DNA of 64,000 nt from Meishania litoralis (GTDB taxonomy: Bacteria; Bacteroidota; Bacteroidia; Flavobacteriales; Flavobacteriaceae), in the NCBI RefSeq assembly GCF_042611095.1, contig NZ_JBHFPV010000001.1, forward strand, positions 1,488,001-1,552,000, in the 5' to 3' direction. The translations under genes were made by a program, and so were the position numbers. The notes below the pieces were generated by a model. The model was not told the origin of the DNA. It ran no database searches and worked only from the letters and a program-made list of their open reading frames with translations. Positions 18,561-25,807 of this stretch are shown one piece after another (position 1 is the first letter of the stretch; each line of letters starts with the position of its first letter).

Positions 18561-18791
18561 ATGATACAGAACATCAAATCAATGTTCTCAAAGATGGACG
18601 ATACCTCCAGAAAGGATGCGTTTCGCTATTTAGAGGATGCGTTCGACCTGCAGCATGCCGAAGCGACCATCGGTACCTGGCTTTCAAATGGTGAAATACC
18701 TGAGGATTATCAGCCGAAAATAGTACTTGCTTTCCAGAACATACTTCGGGCGCAAGAGTTGCGGATTAGAAGGATCAAGGTCAATTTTTAA
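18561..18791 (+). CDS. Small helical protein of unknown function
   Basis: 76 residues, not recognised. Predicted mostly helical, with a pattern that could be a small helix-turn-helix-like fold (DAFRYLEDAFDLQHAEATIG, then a proline-containing turn and VLAFQNILRAQ) and a basic C-terminus (RIRRIKVNF). It lies between the GH2 gene (139 bases) and the broken transposase. An overlapping 75-residue frame starting at 18467 has Cys/His-rich composition unlike neighbouring genes and was judged a shadow. Moderate doubt about being expressed. Confidence 0.45.
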   Translation: MIQNIKSMFSKMDDTSRKDAFRYLEDAFDLQHAEATIGTWLSNGEIPEDYQPKIVLAFQNILRAQELRIRRIKVNF

Positions 18792-18799
18792 CGCTTAAT

Positions 18800-20110
18800 T
18801 TAAGCTGGCGCCCCCTATTGTTTATGACATGATGTTATTAATGGGAATTTAAAACCCGTTGATTTTCAATTGTTTAACTTTTAGTTCTTTGACATCTTTG
18901 TAATCGTAATCCGTAAGTATCTCTCTTACAGGGGTTTTGTCGAGTAGCGATATGTTCAATATCTGTAATATTTCATAGATTCTGCGCTTCGATCTGAGTT
19001 TGTTCCCAATTATGGCCACTAGGCAATATGAGATGATTGTGCAATAGATCTGAATCTTGACCGCGTTGACGGTCGTTCCCCAGAACGATTTAATCCTAAG
19101 GTGCTGTTTCATCCAATTGAAGAATAGCTCCACCTCCCAGCGTTTTTTGTACAGCAACGCGATTTCAAGGGCATCGAGATCGGTATTGTTGGTCAGGAAA
19201 ACGAATTCCCTTTGGGTCTCGCTGTCGTAATACTTGATATGCCTCAACTATTCGCCCCCCCTTTTTGGAATAATGCCCCTCCAATCTGCCGATCTGGTCG
19301 TATTTGACGCCCTTGGCCCTGTCCGCTGCCATTGAGTACATTCTCTTGAAATGGATGTTCTCCTTGGCCCGCGTAACGAATAAGCCATTTGAAGGGGGAC
19401 TTTGTACAGACGGGCAAAGTCGATGTACGCTTTGTCCATGACATAGAAGCTTCCGACCTCGAATGTTAGGATATCCAGCACGTTGACATCGTGGAGGCTT
19501 GCCTTGGAGATGTGGATGAAACTCGGCACGGACGTTCTTACATCATAAAGCGTATGGAGCTTTATCCCTCCCTTGGCCTTTCGGAACTCCGCCCACCAGA
19601 ACACGCTCAGGCAAAGGTCTATCGTAGTCGAGTCAAGGGCGTATAGGTTGCCCTCTAGATAGATCTCGAAATCGTCGCGGCAACAACTTTTCCTCGCCTC
19701 GCCTATCAGTACATAGGCGAACTCCTCGAAGATCCTGTAACTTCTTTTTTCGTGGCAGTTCCAAGGTTTCTCCGTGAAACGGTGGTTCCGAACCAGAGAT
19801 GGTAGTATTTGGGACGGTTTGCCTCAAGGCTCAACACCAGGTCGCGCATACTGTCCCGCGAGTTCAGCTGGCCGAAGACCATGCAGAGCATCTGGTTCTA
19901 ACAGGTAAAGCTCCGGACATATTTGTTTCCATCATGGGACTTGACGATACGGTCGAACACGCTGCGGGGCAAGAACTCGGTAATCTGGGAGAATACAAAT
20001 GGCCTTGGTTCATAGATTTTTTGACAAAAATCCTATTTCCCGATTCAAATCGTCAAGCTATCGAAAACTATTGCAGATATCATGTACAAAGAATTTCAAA
20101 GAACTTAGAT
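18800..20110 (-). mobile_element. Decayed IS4-family insertion sequence, ends not resolved
   Basis: The transposase pseudogene covers almost the whole expected element. I could not find convincing terminal inverted repeats or a target duplication on either side, so the limits given are approximate. It separates the GH2 region from the PTS operon. Confidence 0.55.
18849..20013 (-). pseudogene. Broken IS4-family transposase (DUF4372 + DDE domain)
   Basis: Reading the minus strand and switching frames restores a nearly full-length transposase of about 385 residues. Pieces: DUF4372-like N-terminus (FVFSQITEFLPRSVFDRIVK, MLCMVFGQLNSRDSMRDL), the first DDE Asp in YALDSTTIDL, second Asp in YVMDKAYIDFARLY, and the Glu helix YKKRWEVELFFNWMKQHLRI, ending DYKDVKELKVKQLKINGF. 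Lesions visible: frameshift just after the ATG at 20013, a TAG at 19898-19900 where Trp is expected, frameshifts near 19760, near 19390 (a lost T in TTTC) and near 19250. Not functional unless the sequence contains errors. Confidence 0.88.
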
Positions 20111-20206
20111 TAACTTTTAATGCCCACTAGTGGGTTTAAATATAAATTGAAAGAGGTATTAAATTATTTTGGGTTGAAAATTCATAGGCCGTATGACCCA
20201 TGGTCA

Positions 20207-21835
20207 TTAATCGAGTTTTCGCACAAAGGCCTTTATTTTGGGAATTGCCGATGCCGGCATGCTCAGTTCATCGACCCCCATATTTATAAAAGCTTCGGTC
20301 AAGGCGGTGTCCGCCGCTAGGCCGCCGCATATACCAACCCATTTTCCTTGGGCATGGGCCACCTTAACGACACCACGGATTATGTTTAGAATACCTGGCA
20401 CTGCCGCCGGGATATAATCAGAAACGGATGGATTGGTGCGATCGGCTGCCATTAGATATTGCGCCAGGTCATTAGTGCCAAAGGAAAAGAAATCTACATC
20501 CTCTACAAATTTTTCGGGCATTAGGGCAACATTGGGTATTTCCACCATGATACCCATCGGAATGGAAGAATTGGTCTTGAACCCCTCTTTTTGAAGACCC
20601 CTCATTTCCATTCGGACGGCAGCTTTGATTTCATGTAGATCCTCCGGCGTGGCGATCATGGGAAATAGCAAATGAATATTGTAAGCGCTGGACAATCGCA
20701 AAAGTGCTCTTATCTGTGGTTTAAGCAATTTTTCGTAGTGCTTGAACCCCAGTCGCAGTGCACGGGTACCCAAGGCCGGATTTTCTTCTTCATCCATTCC
20801 GATGTATGGGACTTTTTTGTCGGAACCGATATCTATTAAGCGAATGACGACTTCCTTGCCGGAAAGTTCGTCGAGCATCGCTTTATACATATTGAATTGT
20901 TCGTCTTCCGAAGGAAGTGTTTTTCGATCCATAAAACAAAACTCGGTTCGCAACAGGCCCACTCCATCTGCTCCGCGACGCTGGGCTTCCTTAGCTTCAT
21001 TGAAATTACCGATATTGGCGTAGACCTTAATCTTTTTGCCCGAGAGAGTCTCTGCAGGCAAATGACAATTTTTAAGATTGTCTTTTTCTGTTTGCCGATA
21101 GTTCAAACACTGTTCTTGGAAGGCTTCTAATGTTTTGGAGTCTGGATCGATAGTTACCGACCCTATTTCGGCATCTAAAAGAACCACCACGGATTTCTTA
21201 ATGAAATTTAAATTAGTACCGACGCCAACAATTGCAGGAATGCCCATAGCATTGTAAAGTATCGAAGTGTGGTCGGTCGTACCACCGTTGGAGGTTATGA
21301 TTCCGATTACGAATTCGCGATCAATAGTGGAAATTTGATGGATCGAGATCTGGTCGGCTACCAGAATTGCCGGTTTGTTCAACTGCAGTCCTTGGGTCAA
21401 CCTTCCTTGAAGTGATTTGATAACATCTTTAGCGACTTCGTCGATATCTTGAGCGCGGGCACTAAGGTATTCATCGTCTAGTTGCTCCAAGAGCTGAACA
21501 TACTCCTTAGCGACTGAATGCAATGCAAAATCAGCACAACAACTTTGGGTCGAAATAAGATTTTTGGTTTTGTCAATAAGTTCGGGATCTTCTAAAATTG
21601 AGATGTGCGCATCGTATATTTCCAAATCGCTTTTAGAAAGCTGCAATGACATTTTAGTTCTTAGATGGCGTATTTGCTCTTTTACGATTTCTAGGGAATC
21701 ATGAAATCGGCTGATCTCTGCCTTAGTATTCGCAACAGTTTTTTTTTCAATAACGAAGGAGGTATCGTTGTCGAGCAAAAAGACTTCTCCATAGGCCATG
21801 CCCGGAGATGCCGATATTCCTTTTATCGTACGAAT
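20207..21835 (-). CDS. ptsI: PTS enzyme I (phosphoenolpyruvate-protein phosphotransferase)
   Basis: Takes phosphate from PEP and passes it to HPr. Family features: N-terminal TIKGISASPGMAYGE strand, phospho-His in GGTTDHTSIL, PEP-binding residues in GLLRTEF and DFFSFGTNDLAQYLMAADR, and the catalytic Cys in GICGGLAAD. The first ATG in frame (21799) lies after the conserved N-terminal strand; in-frame codons encoding RTIKGISASPG continue upstream and the only initiation-type codon before them is ATT at 21835, four bases after the HPr stop. I therefore place the start at ATT (542 residues), while noting that 21799 is the conventional choice. Last gene of the eight-gene operon. Confidence 0.9.
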   Translation of the reverse strand: MRTIKGISASPGMAYGEVFLLDNDTSFVIEKKTVANTKAEISRFHDSLEIVKEQIRHLRTKMSLQLSKSDLEIYDAHISILEDPELIDKTKNLISTQSCCADFALHSVAKEYVQLLEQLDDEYLSARAQDIDEVAKDVIKSLQGRLTQGLQLNKPAILVADQISIHQISTIDREFVIGIITSNGGTTDHTSILYNAMGIPAIVGVGTNLNFIKKSVVVLLDAEIGSVTIDPDSKTLEAFQEQCLNYRQTEKDNLKNCHLPAETLSGKKIKVYANIGNFNEAKEAQRRGADGVGLLRTEFCFMDRKTLPSEDEQFNMYKAMLDELSGKEVVIRLIDIGSDKKVPYIGMDEEENPALGTRALRLGFKHYEKLLKPQIRALLRLSSAYNIHLLFPMIATPEDLHEIKAAVRMEMRGLQKEGFKTNSSIPMGIMVEIPNVALMPEKFVEDVDFFSFGTNDLAQYLMAADRTNPSVSDYIPAAVPGILNIIRGVVKVAHAQGKWVGICGGLAADTALTEAFINMGVDELSMPASAIPKIKAFVRKLD

Positions 21836-21839
21836 GGTT

Positions 21840-22103
21840 TTAGCTATTAAAGTTGTTTTTCACTAATTCTATCAGGGCTTTCATGGCTTTTGATTCGTCA
21901 GTTCCGTTCGTAGTAATTTCAACGGTTGCATCGCTTTTTACACCTAAGGTCATTATGGCCAACATGCTTTTTCCGTTTATCGTTTTACCGTTGAAAGTGA
22001 CCTTTACCTCACTTTCGAAGCCACTGGCCTTTTTGGCAAATAGCGATGCCGTACGCGCATGAAAACCGATTTCATCGGTTATAGTCACGGTTTCTTTGAC
22101 CAT
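21840..22103 (-). CDS. ptsH: HPr phosphocarrier protein
   Basis: 87 residues. Phospho-His is in the sequence EIGFHARTAS, where the usual Pro after Arg is replaced by Thr; the regulatory-type Ser is in NGKSMLAIMTLG. It relays phosphate from enzyme I to the EIIA encoded in the same operon. The gap to the EIIB gene is 5 bases. Presence of a dedicated HPr and enzyme I points to a self-contained PTS rather than use of general carriers. Confidence 0.93.
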   Translation of the reverse strand: MVKETVTITDEIGFHARTASLFAKKASGFESEVKVTFNGKTINGKSMLAIMTLGVKSDATVEITTNGTDESKAMKALIELVKNNFNS

Positions 22104-22108
22104 TTTTG

Positions 22109-22417
22109 TTAGTTTAAAAGTTCTTCGGCCTGATCCATAATAGAGGATGGATTTCTAACGGCCTTATTTACGCTTACATCGAGAACGGGCTTTCCTTCAA
22201 ATCGACTTTGCCCTGCAATTTTGACCATTTTGGCAATTATCACAACATCGGCTCCATCAATTTGGTCCTGGGATAGTTTAATGGGAATCTTATGTCCGCC
22301 TTGTTCTTCAACGACTATTTCGTGGCCACGTTTCTTCGCTTCCTTTTTAAGGGCCATTGCCGCCATCTTGCTATGGGCAACCCCGGCCAAACAAGCTGTA
22401 ACTAAAGCTATTTTCAT
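22109..22417 (-). CDS. PTS fructose-type EIIB component
   Basis: 102 residues from the ATG at 22417; the longer frame to 22474 overlaps the EIIC end with a basic non-family extension. The fold opens with KIALVTACLAGVAHS: Cys9 is the phosphorylation site, in the place of the usual CPTGIAHT loop of fructose EIIB, with Leu-Ala replacing Pro-Thr. It passes phosphate from EIIA to the incoming sugar. Separate IIA, IIB and IIC polypeptides instead of a FruA fusion. Confidence 0.88.
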   Translation of the reverse strand: MKIALVTACLAGVAHSKMAAMALKKEAKKRGHEIVVEEQGGHKIPIKLSQDQIDGADVVIIAKMVKIAGQSRFEGKPVLDVSVNKAVRNPSSIMDQAEELLN

Positions 22418-22433
22418 ATTAGAATAGTTTTGA

Positions 22434-23492
22434 TTAATCCATTTCTTCCTCTTCTTCCCTTTCGAGTTGGGCAATGTCCCTATTGCTCATACTCTTGAGA
22501 AGGTTGGCCACCAACGCGACCGTAATCGAGCCGATTACCACTGAAAGTACGAAAATTAAGGGTTTGTCGTAAAAAAACCATTGTGCAACACCCAAAACGG
22601 GCGTACTCAGTTCCAAAAGAAAATATCCGGCTATAATTCCCGCAACGGTAGACCCTATTGCCGTGGCGACGGTAACGCGCCATAAGTCTCCTGCCGCTAG
22701 CGGGATTACGATTTCGGTGAATCCACCGATAATGGAATATAGCCAAGAACTTTTGGCGTATTCTTTTTCGGTCTTGGTGTAAAGTTTCGGTCTCAAAAAA
22801 GTCGCCAAACACATGCCCAAAGGCGGTACGGTCACAATGGCACCGCATATACCGAGCGGTACAAATAGATCAATATCCATGACCGCGGTAGCAAAGGTAC
22901 TTTGGGTCTTGCTAAAGGGGCCACCGTAGTCTATTCCGCCCAAGAAGCCCATTACGGCACCTAAAATTCCAGAACCGCCCTCGCCAAGATTGGTCAGAAA
23001 ATCGGTCAAGAAGGCCATTAATGCGGCAATTGGAGGTCCGACAACATAGAACAGGAACAAGCCGACCAATATGGTGCTGAATACCGGGGCCATAAAACCC
23101 CATGTACTTTGCAGCATGCTCGGCAATTGTACTTTTAATAGCATATAAGTCACATAACCGACCAAGATTCCACCGAGCAAGGCGCCCAGGTAGCCGGTAT
23201 CGATTTGCTGTGCCAAGATACCGACAATGAAACCCGGAGCAATTCCGGGATTGTCACAAATACTATAAGCGGTATAGGCTGCCATTACCGGAACAAAATA
23301 ATGTAGCCCTATTTCCCCGATGTCCTTTAAGATCTTCCAGATGGTACCGTCGGCTATTTCCGTTCCTCCCAGCACGGCCAGACTACCTGCAACCCCACCG
23401 ATCAGAATAACGGGTAGCATATATGATACACCCGTTCTAAAGTGCATGCCGGTGTTTTTAAAGATAGTCTTGGTTTCTTCCCAGAATTTCAT
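22434..23492 (-). CDS. PTS fructose-type EIIC permease
   Basis: 352 residues, about nine to ten membrane helices. Fructose-family signatures are VSYMLPVILIGGVAGSLAV near the start, GGIDYGGPFSKTQSTFA (compare the DMGGPxNK motif) and GGFTEIVIPLAAGD (compare the GFTEGAIPF motif). The C-terminus is an acidic tail (EREEEEEMD). It carries the substrate across the inner membrane. 12 bases after EIIA and 16 before EIIB. Substrate not predictable from sequence. Confidence 0.9.
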   Translation of the reverse strand: MKFWEETKTIFKNTGMHFRTGVSYMLPVILIGGVAGSLAVLGGTEIADGTIWKILKDIGEIGLHYFVPVMAAYTAYSICDNPGIAPGFIVGILAQQIDTGYLGALLGGILVGYVTYMLLKVQLPSMLQSTWGFMAPVFSTILVGLFLFYVVGPPIAALMAFLTDFLTNLGEGGSGILGAVMGFLGGIDYGGPFSKTQSTFATAVMDIDLFVPLGICGAIVTVPPLGMCLATFLRPKLYTKTEKEYAKSSWLYSIIGGFTEIVIPLAAGDLWRVTVATAIGSTVAGIIAGYFLLELSTPVLGVAQWFFYDKPLIFVLSVVIGSITVALVANLLKSMSNRDIAQLEREEEEEMD

Positions 23493-23504
23493 GATTGGCG
23501 ATCT

Positions 23505-23930
23505 TTAGTTGAAGGTATTTATAATGTCTTGTTTGGTGGTCGCGTCTCCCCAAAGTTTGCGAATGTCATCATCCAAAGCGAGTTCGGCTATGGCGGACAT
23601 CATTTCGATATGTACAGTATCTTCACCTTCTTTTAATTTTGGAATGGCGAGCATGATGACAAAGTTGACCATATCATCATCTTCATCCCAGATCAGGCCT
23701 TGCGATCTTCCGAAAGCAAAAGAGGCCTCATTCACAACTTCGGACACACTATGCGGAATGGCAATATTGCTGCCGCAGTAGGTGGACAATAATTTTTCGC
23801 GATTCAAGAGGTCGGAAATATAACTGTCCTTATCGTTGATTTTGGCAGTATCAAAAAGTAGTTGCGCCAATTCATCAATGGCGTCTACTTTGTTTTTGGC
23901 TTTTAAATCAAGGATAATTTCTGGAATCAT
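23505..23930 (-). CDS. PTS EIIA component, fructose/mannitol type
   Basis: 141 residues of the PtsN/FruA IIA fold. Phospho-His is in NIAIPHSVS; the first helix carries KNKVDAIDELAQLL. Accepts phosphate from HPr and passes it to EIIB. Six bases downstream of the epimerase-like gene. Because EIIC, EIIB, HPr and EI follow at once, it is a transport EIIA rather than a regulatory PtsN. Confidence 0.9.
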   Translation of the reverse strand: MIPEIILDLKAKNKVDAIDELAQLLFDTAKINDKDSYISDLLNREKLLSTYCGSNIAIPHSVSEVVNEASFAFGRSQGLIWDEDDDMVNFVIMLAIPKLKEGEDTVHIEMMSAIAELALDDDIRKLWGDATTKQDIINTFN

Positions 23931-23936
23931 TTTAGG

Positions 23937-24641
23937 TTACTTTTTCTGGGCAGCGTCGATAGCGGCCCGACATTTTTGTATTCCTGCGGTTATTCCATCC
24001 GGATCTTTAAAGATCGCCGATGAAAGAATGACCACATCGGGATCACATTCTATTAGTTTTTCAAGGTTGTCAGCGCGAATTCCTCCGTCGATGGCAATCT
24101 CACAATCCGGATTTTTTTCATCGACCAATTTTCTGGCTCTTCTTAAAAGATCCAAACAAGATTTTCTCCATCCCCAGTTATCTTTTCCATCGGTTTCATC
24201 GACTCCGTGCACCACAATATGCAAGCGGTCAATGTCATATATCGATTCTTCGACAAATGAGAGCGGCGTATACAATCCAATAGTAAGTCCGAATTTCATT
24301 TTGCGCTCACGGCACCAATTGATAATATAGGCCAAGGGCGCACCGATAAAATGTTCTGCAGGAAGAATCAGCATATTTGTACCTACCTCTGCCAATTTTT
24401 CAATAAACAATAGATCGCATGTTTCGGTATAGATATGGCATTCAATCGGCTTGACGGTATAGGGCCTAATGCCCTCTATTACCTGATGTCCGCCCATCAA
24501 TTGCATATTCTTCAAGTCATGCATATCAGCAGCATCTGAATGTATATAATCTGCTCCTGCTTCACTGGCTTCTTTGACGATGTCGGCCAAATGGCCATAA
24601 TCGACGTGGGCCAAGCCTGCGGCAATCTTTATTTTCTTCAT
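23937..24641 (-). CDS. Ribulose-phosphate 3-epimerase-like TIM barrel
   Basis: 234 residues. The metal-binding pattern of the Rpe family is kept: His and Asp in DYIHSDAAD, His in ECHIYTE, Asp in AIDGGIRADN, and the phosphate-binding region VVILSSAIF. The active-site loops differ from true Rpe: the HVDVMDG stretch reads HSDAADMHD and the VNPGFGGQ loop reads VVHGVDETDGKD. This suggests an epimerase or aldolase acting on another sugar phosphate, probably the product of the PTS encoded beside it. Assignment to the superfamily is firm; the reaction is inference. Confidence 0.78.
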   Translation of the reverse strand: MKKIKIAAGLAHVDYGHLADIVKEASEAGADYIHSDAADMHDLKNMQLMGGHQVIEGIRPYTVKPIECHIYTETCDLLFIEKLAEVGTNMLILPAEHFIGAPLAYIINWCRERKMKFGLTIGLYTPLSFVEESIYDIDRLHIVVHGVDETDGKDNWGWRKSCLDLLRRARKLVDEKNPDCEIAIDGGIRADNLEKLIECDPDVVILSSAIFKDPDGITAGIQKCRAAIDAAQKK

Positions 24642-24650
24642 AGTGGAATA

Positions 24651-25799
24651 TTATGCCAAACTATTGGACATTATTTTTTTTATTTGATCGGTATTTTCAG
24701 GCATTAACAAAGTTAAAAGTGGATGGTTCATGATTTCCTTATGCTCCTCCTTAGTCAAATTTGCACGTTGCAATGCTTCAGAAAGCCTTACCTTTTTCAT
24801 CAGACCAATAATTCTTTCACCCAAAGAACGATCGTCATCTTTTGAATTGATGTAGCGGGCCACTCTATCAAACTTATCTTGGGCCAAGGGTTCTTTATAC
24901 TTCAAAAATTCAGGATAGACGATAGCCAAGGTTTCACCGTGAGGAACCCTGGGGCAAATACCGCCGATGATTTCACCTAATGGATGTGGCAATTGGGCTC
25001 CCCCATTTGCCAAGCAAATACCAGCCAATGTATCGGCCCAGGCCAGTTGGGTGCGTGCCTCGATGTCAGCAGGATTCTCGATTGCAATCGGCAAATAATC
25101 AAAGACGATTTTAATGGCTTGAAGCGACATGCTTTCGGTCAAAGGAGAGGTAAGATTGCCCAAATAGCTTTCGAAAGCGTGGGTAAATGCATCGAACCCT
25201 GTGGCCGCCGTTACATGCGCCGGAACCGTAAGCATTAACTCGGGATCGACTATAGATACGTATGGAAAGAGGCCTGAATGAAAAATCGTTACCTTATTTT
25301 TGTTATTAGTATCCGAAACGACGGCCGCCTGTGTCGATTGGGATCCTGTGCCCGAAGTGGTCGACACCGCAACAAAGGGCAACGACGTTTTAGGGCTTGG
25401 CCCTACCGCGAACGGATTTGAATACTTTTCGATAGCATTGTCCCAATTGATTTTGGCTTCTGCATTGTATAAAAAAGCAATCAGTTTGGCACTGTCCATA
25501 ACCGAGCCTCCACCAACGCCCAGGATGAAATCTACCTGATGCTCCACAGCTTTTTCAATACCCCTTTCGACGCCTTCCGTAGTTGGGTTTGGAATGATTT
25601 CATCAAAATTGAACACTGAAACACCCGCTTCGTTCAGAATGCCATTGATTCTTTCATAGGTCTTTTTTTGGGACCCGTTCAAGGGCCTGGAAATCAATAA
25701 ACACTTTTTTCCTAGATTTTCTGAAACCTCCTTCAATTCACTGATCCTGCCAACCCCAAAGCGAATTTGAGTAGGCATAAAAAAGTTAAAACTCTTCAT
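24651..25799 (-). CDS. Iron-containing alcohol dehydrogenase
   Basis: 382 residues of the Fe-ADH (group III) family: NAD(P)-binding GVGGGSVMDSAKL, substrate-domain AVSTTSGTGSQ, and metal ligands in GFDAFTHAFESYLG, HPLGEIIGG and VPHGETLAIV. Likely reduces an aldehyde or oxidises an alcohol formed in the operon's pathway. Gaps are 8 bases to the lyase gene upstream and 9 to the epimerase-like gene downstream. Cytoplasmic. Substrate unknown; related enzymes include lactaldehyde and butanol dehydrogenases. Confidence 0.87.
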   Translation of the reverse strand: MKSFNFFMPTQIRFGVGRISELKEVSENLGKKCLLISRPLNGSQKKTYERINGILNEAGVSVFNFDEIIPNPTTEGVERGIEKAVEHQVDFILGVGGGSVMDSAKLIAFLYNAEAKINWDNAIEKYSNPFAVGPSPKTSLPFVAVSTTSGTGSQSTQAAVVSDTNNKNKVTIFHSGLFPYVSIVDPELMLTVPAHVTAATGFDAFTHAFESYLGNLTSPLTESMSLQAIKIVFDYLPIAIENPADIEARTQLAWADTLAGICLANGGAQLPHPLGEIIGGICPRVPHGETLAIVYPEFLKYKEPLAQDKFDRVARYINSKDDDRSLGERIIGLMKKVRLSEALQRANLTKEEHKEIMNHPLLTLLMPENTDQIKKIMSNSLA

Positions 25800-25807
25800 A
25801 AACTGGG

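Noticed and set aside
19799..20113. Plus-strand 104-residue ORF
   Set aside because: Its first two thirds are the antisense of the transposase N-terminus; no protein-like signal remains beyond it.
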